From positions 16,515,541 through 16,579,540 of the forward strand of contig CM047814.1 of NCBI GenBank assembly GCA_026214975.1: a DNA stretch of 64,000 nt, read 5' to 3'. This stretch comes from Gentiana macrophylla (lineage: Eukaryota; Streptophyta; Magnoliopsida; Gentianales; Gentianaceae). Below the pieces are notes generated by a model that was not told the DNA's origin, made no database searches, and saw only the letters and a program-made list of their open reading frames with translations. Positions 1 to 12,012 of this stretch are shown here, one piece after another (position 1 is the first letter of the stretch; each line of letters starts with the position of its first letter). Position numbers and translations under genes: made by a program.

Positions 1-198
1 TACCACTTACGGTCATCAACTAACGAAAATAGAAAATAACACTAAATTGATAGTAGTAAAATTGGTAATTTTCCTAAAAGGTAACAACCAACTAAAAATA
101 AAATAGAAATGAGATAAGAAAAGTGTTGACTTATTCTCGAGAATTTTAAGCTAATACAAGTAGTAACCATAGACACAAAAAAGAAATTAGCGAGCGGC

Positions 199-216
199 GT
201 TCCCGCAACGGCGCCA
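199..216 (-). promoter_or_regulatory. tRNA-Asp-type primer binding site (minus-oriented LTR element)
   Basis: Read on the minus strand this is TGGCGCCGTTGCGGGAAC, close to the complement of the 3' end of plant tRNA-Asp (TGGCGCCGTTGCCGGGGA), the primer used by Athila-type and related Ty3/gypsy elements. It sits three bases from the LTR that begins at 220. The internal region of this element would lie at positions 1-198 and further left, outside the window; I see no coding domain in 1-198. Confidence 0.7.
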
Positions 217-219
217 AAA

Positions 220-2358
220 TGCTCGGATGACCTAAACCTAAGCTATACAGATCCTAACCGGCAGTGTACCGGGTCAAATCGTAGTGCTAGTATGATGAGT
301 CAGGTGTCGAATCCTCGTGGAACTTGGTAATTTCTTTTACGTGTGGTTAAACACCAAAGAAAATTTGTTATTAACTCGATCTAAATCGCAATTTTATCAC
401 ACAGATCACTACTATTCTAGTTAACATAAAATAAATACGTAATTTAAAAATTATTCTAATATAATATATATAGATATATAAATATATATAGATGTACATA
501 AATTGCAAAATATATATATAGATATAAATATATAGGTACCAATATATTAGACAAATAATTTTAGAGAATCGCCAAAACTTATATAATTGGTTTATACGAT
601 CTTTTCGATTAATTGAAATGTGTTCGATCTCTCCTTTTATTTTAGGTTCAATTGAGTAAGTGAAACGGTGCACTCCTGAGGTGAACAATTCCTTCTCACA
701 CGAGCTTATGAAATTGTCATATGTCCATTGTCATCACCCAAGGTCCACAATCATTACGGTAAACTAATTAATCGAACAGGTCCCGAGTACAAATCTACCT
801 TTAGATAAAAGGAGTCATTCCGTTCGTCAAACGGTCAATTTTATTTTAAAGGCTCCGGTTGTCAAAGCCGGACGATTCAACTTTCCGGTTTAAGTTTCAA
901 TTAAAGCGATGATTTAACATTATTACGATCTCGAGTACAAATTATAATAAAATTCATTTCTCCCAAAACAAATTTACCCCGGTAGAAATCGGATTCCGTT
1001 ATCACGTTGTTCACACGCCAATTTTACCCTCCGGTTTTTCTATCTTTTATTTCAAATTTCGACTACGAGGCGCCAATTCATAATTAGATTATGAATTCCT
1101 CGAGATCTATTAAATACGCCAATACGAATATGATCAAAATAGAAAAAGATTCAATTAACTCAATTTTAGTCATTTTAACTTAACAACATTTCTTTAACGA
1201 AAAGATCGAAATAAAACCGATTACATAGTTTTGGCCAAGTATTATATTTAGCCTAAAAACATTATAACAATGAAAAATACAAAAACAAACATAAATACTT
1301 AAGAAAAGTTACCCGAATACGGCAGTTGATTCGTAAATCGATCTTCCGGACATTACAACTTCTTTAGCAAAACCGACTTCCAAGATTTTCTCGGCGTTAC
1401 AACGATACTAAAACTACATTATTACGGCGTAAGGCCTTATTTACTACTACTACTAAAAAAGAAAAGAAGAAGGAGATATATATATATATAGATCGTTATA
1501 TATATTTTTTTGGTACACTCGAATGATCTCTCGATGCTGCTTTTATAGGAAAATTGGTAGAGGCCGGACCGGTCCGGTATTAAGCGGCTCGGTCCGGACT
1601 AATGATGATCCCCACTAACTTGATCACTCCAAAGATGTGCGTAGGAGATATTTATTTTTATATATAATTATTAAACTTCTAAAATTCATATCTCGAGTTC
1701 GGATCTCCAAAATTGCAAACGAAATGCCAAAATTAAGATCTCGAGAAACTCTACAACTTTCATGAAGGACTCTTCTCCAGATAACGCTTTTTGATAACCT
1801 CGTGTTCCTCCGAAGCTTTTACGGGATTTTTCTTAATCCAAGTCGATTAGCCACTTGATCACTGTTTAAGTTCTAGACCTCCAATCTTCATAATTTAAAT
1901 TGCATTGAAACACTCTCGGAAAAATCTACAACTTTCGTTAAGAACACTTTTTCTGAAAATATCATTTTGATGAGCCATTCGTTTGTCGAAGATATTTCTC
2001 TATTATTACTTATCCAGATTGGTTGGCTATTTGTCCACTTAAGCTATTCAATTGACCATTTAAGCTCGTGGCACTTTCTAAATCACTCCAGAGATATGTT
2101 TAAACTTCATAATGTCGATTCTCGGGGTCTCGGTTTATAAATCTGCAATAAAACATCACAAATACCCACGTAAATCTGACACGACACTCCGATTTACTAA
2201 AATCGGTACAAAATTACAACTTTTTTTATTATTATTATTACTAAATACTCTAAATTATAAAGACTAACACTTTATACCATAATTTCATATATTTTATATA
2301 GAATTCGTTGATAAAACATAATAATATAACGTATTTTTAATCATATAAAAATAATACA
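220..2358 (-). mobile_element. 5' LTR of a minus-oriented Ty3/gypsy-like element
   Basis: The left edge is TGCTCGG next to the primer site. The right edge is placed near 2358 because Athila 3' sequence, matching the minus strand of 59.38-59.63 kb, starts at about 2355-2360. That end is inferred, not seen as a clean TG..CA boundary with TSD. The interval is very AT-rich, with TA-rich microsatellites near 460-540 and 1478-1496. It contains a perfect 14-bp palindrome CCGGACCGGTCCGG at 1564-1577 and diverged internal repeats around 1680-2160 that share 'ctacaactttc'. No coding region is visible; the open frame at 371-688 on the minus strand is low-complexity Ile/Tyr. Confidence 0.55.
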
Positions 2359-2600
2359 TCAGTAGGGTACATCTTATGAGTGTCATTTATTGCTAGTCTA
2401 CGAGGGGGTATTAGCTAGTTTTGCTTTGAGTTTCTCAAGTTTGGATTTAGTGGAAGTTTTCTATGGCTTTGCACACACACAGTGGTGAACTTCTGATTTA
2501 TTGGATCTATGGTATATTGTCTGAGATGTCTGTTTTTGTCTCGAGCCTTAATTTTCGTTTTGTCTTGCTCGGGACGAGCAAGGTTTAAGTGTGGGGGAGT
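2359..2600 (+). mobile_element. Athila-type 3' untranslated region with polypurine tract
   Basis: This stretch matches, in reverse complement, the sequence next to the LTR at 57872-59378, including the shared blocks 'ggtattagctagttttgctt' and 'gctcgggacgagcaa'. It ends in a polypurine tract (AAGTGTGGGGGAGT, about 2587-2600) directly before an LTR that starts TGTTAAGGGTG. This is the canonical order of 3' UTR, PPT and 3' LTR. The coding part of the element has been lost or displaced by the LTR to its left. Confidence 0.75.
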
Positions 2601-4086
2601 TGTTAAGGGTGATTTTATACGTTTTATAAGGATATATTTTGTAACAATTCTCTCCATATTCGTATGTTTCTCATAGAAATCGAGCTTTATATTGAAGTAT
2701 TGAGCAAGTGATGTTTTTAATAGGTTAGTTGCGAAATTGTATGATTTATGTGTAAAGTTGATGGTTTTATATTGATTTGGAAGATACTACATTTTGCAAT
2801 GTTTTGATGTGTTGTAGGTACGTGTTTGATGCTCAAATGATGATCAAAAAGAGATAAGAGTCGGATTTAATTGATGAAAAAGAGATAAGGATGGAATTGG
2901 CTAGAAGAAAAGAGATAGAGTTGAAGATTTCGATTTTTGATCCAGCTGAACTGGCGTCCAAGTCCCGTCCAGCCTGGACGGGCATCCAGAATATTGAACT
3001 GGCGTCCAGGAGAAGAAAGTTGATTCAGAGAGTTTGGACGCTGGGTGGACGGGCGTCTGAAGCAGTCCAAGGCACCTTGGACGGGCGTCCAGAAATTCGG
3101 ACGGGCGTCCTTAAGCCGACATAGCAGCAACCGACTTACTTTCCCTATAAATAGCAGCACGATTTCAACCCTAAGACACACATTATTGATACATTATTGA
3201 GACCTATTGATACACAATCATTAGGAGGAAACCCTAGGCGGCCCCAGCCCCCTTAGGGGAGGCTGGGGTTGCGATTTTTTCTTGTTTATTCTTCGTTTTT
3301 CTTCCGTTTTGCTGTCTTTATGCTGAATGCTTGGAGCTAAGCAATTGTTCAAACGATGTGAATCCGTTTCAGCAGGTTCTTTATTTTCAATCTAGATTTG
3401 TTTTGTGAATTTGATTAAAGTTGTATCTTTTCTATGTTTATGTGTTATGCAATCAATATCGAAAGATGAATTGTTGTTGATGTTTACCATATGATGAGAA
3501 TCGGTGTAAACCTTAGATCACCATAGGAAAGATGAGATTTTTAATCTTGACATAACGAGAGTTGATAGGTTGAATATCTAGGTTGCTAGATTGAGAGATC
3601 TTAGACCTTGTTTTGATAGAGTTAATCTTATATATCGAGAGATGAGAGATTGATAGGCGAATTATCTACGAGAGTAGGAATTCATACTTTTGAGAGGTGA
3701 ACCACAACCTTAATTAAATCATCACAAGATAACTTTAGAGAGGAAATAGAGGGTTGCGGGAACGGTGGATTATTGTTTGTTCATTGTTTAATCACCATGA
3801 TCATCGTTTTTATTGTTTTTTTTCTCGTTTATAGTTTTATTTATTTATTATCGCTTTTATCCTTCCTGGCTTTGGACTGACAATCCTCTGTCCAGTTTAT
3901 CTTATCGTTTTTAGTTTTAGGTTTAGAAATAATTGGTATCAATCTTAGGAAAATTAATGAACTAGATACCCCGATTCCCTGTGATCGACTCCGGTATTAA
4001 TCGCTATACTACGATCCCTACACTTGGGGAATACCGGATTTATAAATATTTATTACTTGTTGTTTTGTTAGATAAAATCCGTGACA
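2601..4086 (+). mobile_element. Athila-type 3' LTR (plus orientation)
   Basis: It starts TGTTAAGGGTG and ends AAATCCGTGACA, the same termini as the LTRs at 47151-48662, 61932-63516 and (reversed) 57872-59378. Length is 1486 bp. It has a TATA-like box TATAAATAG at 3146-3154, preceded by an array of GGACGGGCGTCC-like motifs at about 2970-3115. Short open frames on both strands inside it are not credible genes. The next 5 bp (ctacg) cannot be tested as a TSD because the 5' end of the element is not in the window. Confidence 0.8.
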
Positions 4087-5086
4087 CTACGCTATACTAC
4101 GATTGCCTAGTCCTCTTGCTAGTATCAGCGTCTTACACGTGATCAAGGTACAATATTCATATCATTACATACATGGATTTCTTTGGAATTGAGCAAACTA
4201 ACTTGTTTCATCTATTGCACTTGTGTAATTGTATGAGTGAATTCCGGTATCTTCATACAGATTAGGCTCTGGCTTGGTGAATTGCTTTGAAGTGTATGCT
4301 CTCTGATTGTTACACTTGAAATATGAATAAAAAGAATCCCATTAAAGGGAGGTTTACAAATCTATGTCTCACATGATTGACTGCAAGTTAGTTTTTTCAT
4401 ACATTCTTATTGGAATATCTTTACATCTTTGTTTTCACTTCTTCAGTACTTCATTGTCGTGATTGTATGGCTAGTATTCTTACTTTCTGATACTCGTCTT
4501 TCATCCAAGCATCTGCAATCTTCCTAATCAAAAGTTCACCAAAACTTTAACATTTTTTTGCAACTGATCAACCTTGTTTTACTTTGTTTATCTAACCTAA
4601 GGTTGATCTAAGTCATTCTAAGACTTCTTCTAAGTTGAAAAAGATCTAAAAACTATTCCATTATCATCTAATCCGCATATGAACTACTTGATCTTGTTCC
4701 AACTTCATACATTGACTAGAACATTTGCACTACTGGCTTGTTGAAGGAAAGTTTTGGATTAAAAATCATTCACACTCCCCCTTCCTGTTTGGGCCTTGTT
4801 GATCTCATCAAATGAACGCATTCCGACATAATTTGTGAAATTTACTATTGGTTAATTCACTATTGAAATTCACTGAAAGAATTTCGATATTGAATCATAT
4901 GAATAATGATGCAATGATATCAAATGAGGTATTAAAATGAAGATGTTGAAAAAAATAATAATAATAAAATGGTGATTTTATTAATTTATTTATTTATCAT
5001 TTTTGAAAATCTAAATCAAAACATATGAGTGTTTAGAAATGAGATAGAGAAAAAAATAAAATAAAAATAAAAGGTTAAAGGTTGTA
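4087..5086. other. Unassigned repeat-like AT-rich DNA
   Basis: No gene is visible. The block 'ggaggtttacaaa' near 4350 resembles 'ggaaggtttacaaa' near 12868, and both are flanked by 'aaaaagaat'-type sequence, so the two regions may be remnants of one LTR-element family, perhaps Copia. I could not find LTR ends, a primer site or coding domains. Confidence 0.3.
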
Positions 5087-5299
5087 AAGGACTGTTTTTG
5101 ATCTAAAATGAGGAAAAAGGACAAGAAAAAAAAGATAGTGGTCGAGAAGGACAAAAACGCGCATGTTACTACATGTGTTACTACATGTTGCTACAACCAA
5201 ATGTAGTAACACATGTAGTAACAGGCGCGTTTTTGTCCTTCTCAACCATTATTTTTTTTTCTTGTCCTTTTTTCTCATTTTGTATCTTTTGTTGTCCTT
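5087..5299. repeat. Long imperfect foldback (hairpin, MITE-like)
   Basis: Two arms of about 100 nt are near reverse complements. The left arm (5087-5186) has aaggac, aaaatgag, aaaaaggacaagaaaaaaaa, gagaaggacaaaaacgcgc and tgttactacatgtgttacta. The right arm (5201-5299) has the complements in reverse order. A loop of about 14 nt (5187-5200) separates them. The innermost 35 bp and the 'gaaggacaaaaacgcgc' block pair almost perfectly. I see no protein-coding content. A foldback MITE is the simplest reading; a small-RNA hairpin precursor is possible. Confidence 0.7.
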
Positions 5300-5510
5300 C
5301 TGGACTCTGGCCCCAAAAATAAAAAAGAGAGAAGAGAGAAAAGAGAAAGTATTAATAATGTGTGAGGGTAAAAAAAGTGGTAGATGCGCCTATTTTTTTT
5401 TAAATTATAAATTGCTATTTATTAAGTGTCGTATTTACTATAACTTTTAGGATTTTTTTTTTTTTTGAAACATAACTTTTAAGAAAGATTAAATAACTTT
5501 TAAAATTATT

Positions 5511-6126
5511 CACAGGATCTAGATTCACAGTACTTGAAGAAACAACCGAGCAGACAACAGTGGACGACTCTGATATGGATTCTGAAATACTTCCTAACAC
5601 AGTCAGAAATTTGAGAGAGCAAGTACAACAAGTGAAAACCCATGGTGGACAGACAAATACAAGAGAAGCTCAGAAAGATCAACAACCCAAGCAAAACACC
5701 AAGAAGCGAAATGCAGAGGATATCAGCAAGGGAAACGGTTCTATACCTACTGCCACTCCACAGTCTAAAAACCCAACTGAGGACGGAAGCACTGAACTGG
5801 ACCAGTCGACAACACCTCATACCAACCAAGCTAGAAAATCTAATGCTGGTAAACCCAAATCTACTCCCAGAACAGCCCTCTCTGATGTCTCCAATGGCTC
5901 TAAAAAACCTCCACACCCGCCAGACCTCAACATTACCCCAAGGAATAGCAAAGATATTGCACCTGCTCCGAAGAAACCGGGGGACAGCATTAAATTTCAT
6001 CCACCTGACAAACCTGTTGGACCCAGACCTGTTTCCATGGATTTAGACTCGGTCAGTGCCAATCCACTCTTTGTTGCTGCTGTTGGGGACACCCCCACAA
6101 CCCAAAATCCTCTTTCTACCTTATGA
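5511..6126 (+). pseudogene. LINE ORF1 C-terminal part (5'-truncated)
   Basis: The frame is open from the truncation point to a TGA at 6124-6126. It encodes a Lys/Pro/Ser/Asn-rich low-complexity tail of about 200 residues with no recognisable domain left; the DUF4283 and zinc-knuckle parts normal for plant LINE ORF1 would be upstream and are missing. The assignment rests on position: its stop overlaps the ATG of ORF2 in an ATGA arrangement at 6123-6126. No genuine start codon remains. Confidence 0.65.
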
Positions 6127-9100
6127 AGATTCTTTCTTGGAATTGTAGAGGAGCCTCTTCTGGAGAGTTCTTCCGCCATCTCCGTTCTCTTTTGAATGAG
6201 CACAGAGACGACATCCTTTTCTTGATGGAAACTAAGCTCAAGTGATGTGAGCTTGTCAAATCCTTAATCGAACTCACTTCACCAACTTATATCTTTGTTG
6301 AAGCTAGAGGTTATGCAGGTGGCTTGTGGTGCTTCTGGAATGATAATCAAGTCAAACTCAGCTATATTACTTGTACTAACCAATCATTAACAATGGCAGT
6401 GCTAAGCAACAATGAGGTTGACTGGGTTTTAACCCTCATCTATGCCTCACCTATTCCTAGTGCGAGAAATGAGCTGTGGGATTATTTGGAACGACTCAAA
6501 AGCGCTTTTGACTTGCCTTGGTGTCTCATAGGTGATTTCAATCAAGTTGTCTATCAAAGAGACAAACTTGGAGGTAGAGTTGTGGGAGGTTTTAATAGAG
6601 CTAAATTTTGGCTCTTTACCCAAAGCTGTGATCTTGTGGAACTCCCATTCCAAGGACCGAGGTTCACCTGGTGTGGAACAACCCACAACAACAAGAAAAT
6701 CTTTCAAAGATTGGACCAAACCTGGTGCAATACATCCTGGATGGAAAAATTTAATAATGCAGTGGTTAAGCACATGCCCAGAGCTCACTCTGATCACAAC
6801 CCGATTAGCCTTGATACTGAATTTACCTTGCCTAAGCAAAAAGTCCAGAACTGTTTCTTCTTCCAAAGAGCCTGGATGGAGCATTCTGATTTTGAAGACT
6901 TCGTCTCTCATAACTGGAAAGCACAAGAGACCCTGACTGCCACCATCAATCACTTTGCAAAAAATTGCTCTAAATGGAACAAACAAGTCTTTGGGAATAT
7001 CTTTACTAGGAAAAAAAACTGTCAAGCCAGATTAACAGGGATCGAAAGAAGATTAGAGCAATCACCCTCGGCCTTTCTTGTCAGCCTGCATGAATCTTTA
7101 AAAAATGATCTCAATGAAATTATTGAACAAGAGGAGATTTACTGGCACCAAAGATCCCAACTCCAATGGCTTGTTGAAGGGGAAAGAAACACTCATTTCT
7201 ATCATCTATCCACCATCAAAAGACAACAGAAGAAGAAAGTTTTGTGTTTAAAGAATGATCAAGATCAGTGGGTTGATGACACCAGACAACTGGAGATTAT
7301 GATCAAGAACTTCTACACTCAGCTGTTTATGGCAGAACCTGTGCACACAAACTTCAACTTGGGCATCAACTGGCCTACCCTTAGTCTCTCTGACAAGCTC
7401 TGGATGAACAGACAACTCTCTGAACAGGAAGTGGAAGACGCCACCTTCCAAATAGGAAATTTCAAAACCCCCGGCCCTGATGGAATTCCAGCATGCTTCC
7501 TGAAAAGGTATTGGGCCATTGTCAGTCCTACCATTCTTCAATTTGCTTTTGATGCTTTCTCTGCTGGTAGATTTGATGAGAAGCTAAATGAAACCCTTAT
7601 CACCTTGATTCCAAAGGCTAACCCCCCTGAAAAAGTTGATCAGTTTAGACCGATTGCTCTTACAAATGTCTGTGCCAAGATCATCACTAAAGTTCTGGCT
7701 GATAGACTTCAGTCAATCATTGGTAAACTTGTCGGCAGAACCCAATCTGCCTTCATCCCCGGTCGTGGCAGCACAGGTAACATCATCATAGCTCAAGAGG
7801 TCCTCCATCAATTTAGACACAAGCAGGGAAAGAAAGGATGGATGATGCTCAAAATTGATCTTGAAAAAGCTTATGACAGAGTGAGTTGGTGCTTTCTAGA
7901 AAAGATTCTTGTCCATATGGGTCTTTCTGAAACACTTACACAACTTATCATGTTCAGTCTCGAATCCAACAAGATGTCTTTGCTTTGGAATGGGAACAAA
8001 CTGGCCCCAATCACCCCACAAAGAGGCCTTAGGCAAGGTGACCCTCTAGCCCCCTACCTCTTTGATTTGTGTATGGAAATTCTGAGCCTCCTTATTGAAC
8101 AACAAATTCAGTTGAAGAAGTGGAAACCTATCAAAATTGGCAGAAATGGTCCACCCCTATCTCACTTATTCTTTGCTGATGATTTACTCCTCTTTGGGGA
8201 AGCCACTGAAGACCAAGCAAACGTCATCAAATCTGTTCTTGACATCTTCTGTAAAATTTCTGGGCAAAAGGTTAGTAATCATAAATCTAAATTTCATGTC
8301 TCCAGAAATACTGACCCTCAAGTCAAGCATCTCCTCAGCCAGAGACTCCATATGTTGCATACTGATGATCTAGGCAAATACCTTGGGCTCCCTTTGCTCC
8401 ACTCCCGATTAACCAAACAGAGATTCGCACCACTTCTTGACAAAATGAGGAAGAAACTAGCAAACTGGAAAATGAACTCCTTGTCCAGAGCAGGCAGGAT
8501 GATTCTAATCAATAGCTCCCTTGCCACCCACCTTACTACACCATGGAAACCATGAAGATACCAACAGGAGTGATACAGAACATGGAACAAATCTGCAGAA
8601 ACTTCTTCTGGGGCGAAGAAGAGGGTAAGCGAAAAATGCACTACCTAGCTTGGCACACAATTTGTCAACCCAAAGAGAAAGGGGGACTTGGTTTCAAGAA
8701 ACTTCAAGCAATGAATATGGCTCTTCTAGGAAAACTTATATGGCAGCTACTTCATGATGATGAGTCCTTGTGGATCAAAGTTCTCCTAATGAAATATGGG
8801 AGCCCCTTTGAATCCCCTAAGGACTCGGACTCACTTATCTGGAAGACCATTTGCTACACAGCCAGTTACCTCCGTGACCATTTTGACACCATTGATGGCA
8901 ATATTATCTGGACAGCAGATCTCAATCATAAGTATACGGTTGCTTCGGCTTACAAAACCATTAGCCTGGATACCTCCACAGATACAGATGCGCATTGGAA
9001 TCTTGTTTGGCAGCTTCATGACCCCAGTAGGCTGAATTTCCTCCTTTGGCAAGCTTCTCACGAGGCCCTACCTACCATGGAATTCCTTCACAACAGACAT

Positions 9101-9448
9101 GTGAGTCCCTCCTCCTTGTGCAACCAATGCAACCGCTACACCGAAACTACTATGCATGCTTTAAGAGACTGTACCACTTCACAGCATATATGGAAGGCCT
9201 TACTACCAAAGAATCAATGGAGAGACTTCTTCTCACCCCAGGATGTTAAAACCTGGATTTCTAAGTATATGCGGACATCTCGAAACAATAAAGACCGGCC
9301 TTACATTTTCAGAGAGGCCTTATATAGCATCTGGTTTTGGAGAAACAAAATACAACACGACCCAGAAAGTCAGCGACCGCCTACACATGTCTTGATCTCA
9401 AAAATTTTGAGTAAAGTGCGAAATCTCAAGCTCGCTTGGAAAGATTGA
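6123..9448 (+). pseudogene. LINE ORF2: endonuclease / reverse transcriptase, disabled
   Basis: ORF2 starts at the ATG overlapping the ORF1 stop. The N-terminal apurinic-type endonuclease shows SWNCRG, IGDFNQ and SDHNP. The reverse transcriptase shows TPGPDGIP, FRPIALTN, LKIDLEKAYDRVSW, LRQGDPLAPYLF and the catalytic FADDLLLF. The C-terminal part has the plant zf-RVT region (GGLGFK, then LNFLLWQ...LCNQCN). Two lesions disable it: an in-frame TGA at 6243-6245 (codon 41) and a frameshift near 8535-8560, after which the frame from about 8543 continues to the stop at 9448. The element would nick target DNA and reverse-transcribe its RNA if intact. Confidence 0.92.
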
Positions 9449-9540
9449 TGTATAGTTAGACAAACCATCTTTGAATCTTTGTTTGTAATTGTTGGGGTTG
9501 ATCCCACGTTTTATCATCAATAAATACAGATCGTTTTTTC
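9449..9540 (+). other. LINE 3' UTR
   Basis: Short AT-rich 3' UTR between the ORF2 stop and the poly(A) run. It includes 'atcaataaatacag' about 20 nt before the tail, containing an AATAAA-type polyadenylation signal (around 9520). Confidence 0.6.
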
Positions 9541-9668
9541 AAAAAAAAAAAAAAAATTATTACCTTGGCATAAGCATGAACATCCATCCAACTACAACAA
9601 AAGACTCTTTCAAAAAAAAAAAACTACAACAGAAGATTTTGTAACTACCTCCGTAACATATTGCAAAA

Positions 9669-12007
9669 TGTAACATCCCGACTTTTCGTAAAAAGGTAAA
9701 ATAGTCATTGGGCGTATTTACTACGACCCAATTATTATTTGTCCTATTTATGTGATTAAAAAGGATTTAATTAAAAAGGATTTGGTTATTTAATTAATGA
9801 ATTTGATTAAATGGCTATATAAAGGAATAATACCCAAATTTCTCCTCTAAATTCACACGCATATTTTCCAAAAAAAAAAAAAAAGGATGCAACGGCGGCA
9901 ACAGAGAAACAACGGGGAAGAAAATACGAAATAAAAGGAAGAACCGTGTGACCAATCCGTTCGTCTGATCAAGAAGCCGTAGGAGAGCAAAGTGATCAGC
10001 GCGAGGAGACGCAACTTTGGAAAATAACATCTTTCAATTTCGTAAGTTTTCAGTTTAGCCCTAGTTTTCGGTATTCATAGAGTTCGATTCTTGAAAAATT
10101 CGTATCTTTTAATCCGTAGCTCTGTTTCGCAGCCATGAGTAGTCGAAACGATCGTCTTGAAGCGTAGAATAATCTAAAAATAGTTTAACAGCAGTGAACC
10201 CAGGTAATCTTCTGTTTTTCAGGCTCTTTCAGTTTCGGTTTTCAAAGAAGAAATAGGATTTTAGGGTTTCTTGTTGATCACATAGGTTTTGGGGTTGAGG
10301 ATCAACAATTGTTGCGATTCTTTGGGTGTTTTGCTGTCGGTGTTGCAGTGCAATTAAGGTAAGAGGCTCTTCCTATGATTCCAATTATCGTTTATAAGGT
10401 TTAGATCAAGTTTTAAGGTGTTTAAGATGTTTTAATGCTAGGAAGATGTGTTTTTCGTTGATCAAGGATCATAGGTGTTCTTGGAATGGTTAGATATGTT
10501 TATTTACGTTTTACTATGTTTAAATTGTCGTTATTTTGGGTTAGAAACCGATTTGGATCGAACTTGAGGATTTTAGGGTTCTTGCCGAAACCTGTGTCGG
10601 GCGGGCGTCTCGCTTCCGTGTAGACGGGCGTGCCCGCTTTGGTCACATTTCGGACGGGCGTCTAGTTTCTCGGACGGGCGCCTGAGGTGTTATTTTACAT
10701 TCAGGTTGTAGTGTCTTAGGGTGGACGAGCGTCTCAGTGGAAAGTGGACGGGCGCCCGATGGGTTCGCACGGGCGCCCATGTCTTTAAACGGGCGTTTGG
10801 GTGTTGTTCACCTTATAAGTACGTTTTATCACTTATAAACCTTTAAACGTGATATGTTAACATCAGTATAAACTTGAACAAGCCTGAATTGAGCTTCGAT
10901 TCGTTCGCTTAAAACACCGAATGTACTCTTAAAGGAGTTGAAGTTCGGATCCGTCGAAGAGCATGATAGGCTTGTGCTTTGATGAGTTAGCATTCATCAA
11001 TGTCCGTGTAATTGCTAGGACTTGTCCGTGTCTAGTGGTTCAGGAAGAGAGTAGTGTGTGTGAGGGAGATTATTTGAAAACACTTAGGTGGCTAGTTAAT
11101 CATCCTAATAAACAACGACTTGACTAGTAAAAGATTAAACAACATGTCTCTCACAGGCACCGAGGCTAAATCATGATGCATGTGCTACCTCTGAAGGTGG
11201 AGGAACTCAGAGGTCAAAGACCCTAAGTACTGAGGACTCTGCTTTGAGACGTGTGCTATCGGAGTCTACCTTTTCTAGTCTCCGTGGATATTGGTGTGAT
11301 CCACTAATATGTTGCAAAAGAGTGTTCCCGAGGTGGAAGAACTCCGTAGAGTCATAATGACCCTAAGCACGGAGGGACTCGCTAAGGTGGACGCGCGAAA
11401 GTGCCCTTGAGTGCGGTTGTAACATAGATAAGCTAAGTAGTAACGTTTAGTCAATTCATGTTGATGGACATGAAATGAATCCTGATTGAGTCGGTCTCAC
11501 ATAAATAACTAAACGATCAAATATCTTTTCTTTATAAATCTTAATTGTTGTCGTAGCTTCTCACTTTTACTAAGTACTTTGTACTTACCTCCTTTGCATT
11601 TCCTTTTTGTGTGCATTGTGGGGTGAGAAGGCGAACAGGTTGATCAAGTGTAGGCGACGGCTTTTGAAGACTTAAAGTATTGACTGAAGCTTCAGATTAT
11701 TTTCTTTGTAAAGGTTGTATTAGAGTTTGGTTGTAATTCTTCTCTTAGATTTGTTGTACTTCTACTTTTAAGGATCGTATTGTATAAGTCTTTGGGTTTT
11801 AATCGTTGTAATCCTATCTATCTATCTTTAGTATGGTTAATTTCTATTCATAGTAGCTTTTATGTTTTTTAAAGTCTTTTTAAATTGTTTCTTTTATTTG
11901 ATACGACGACGTAGAGGCTGCGTATAATATTAGACTTATTTAACGCTATACGCGCCAAACGCTTCTCTTCCGGAAAGAATTTCAGTATCCGAATGATGCG
12001 CGTTACA
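9669..12007 (+). mobile_element. Solo LTR, 2.34 kb, with 5-bp TSD
   Basis: It begins TGTAACATCCC and ends CGTTACA, so the ends form a TGTAAC/GTTACA inverted repeat. The pentamer CAAAA lies immediately outside both ends (9664-9668 and 12008-12012), which supports exact boundaries. A TATA-like tatataaagg lies near 9820. A cluster of about eight GACGGGCG(T/C)C-type motifs is at 10595-10800. No internal retroelement coding sequence is attached, so this is a solo LTR left by LTR-LTR recombination. Its length and TGTAACATCC start suggest a Ty3/gypsy chromovirus of the Tekay/Del type, but that is inference. Short open frames inside it are not credible genes. Confidence 0.82.
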
Positions 12008-12012
12008 CAAAA

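Larger units (their letters stand above)
5511..9556 (+). mobile_element. 5'-truncated LINE (non-LTR retrotransposon) with poly(A) tail
   Basis: A plant L1-type element. It has the tail of ORF1, a full-length but broken ORF2 (endonuclease, reverse transcriptase, C-terminal zinc-binding domain), a 3' UTR and a poly(A) run at 9541-9556. The sequence AAAATTATT precedes it at 5502-5510 and recurs at 9553-9561, overlapping the tail, so a 9-bp target-site duplication is likely. The 5' end is truncated inside ORF1, as is typical of target-primed reverse transcription. Confidence 0.9.

Noticed and set aside
371..688. Open frame rich in Tyr/Ile on the minus strand
   Set aside because: It is a translation of a TA-rich microsatellite in an LTR; no domain or gene structure.
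2891..3181. Overlapping open frames on both strands in the Athila LTR
   Set aside because: They arise from the GC-rich motif array, lack homologues and sit across the LTR promoter.
6532..7025. Overlapping frames on both strands within the LINE
   Set aside because: They are shadows of the endonuclease domain in ORF2.
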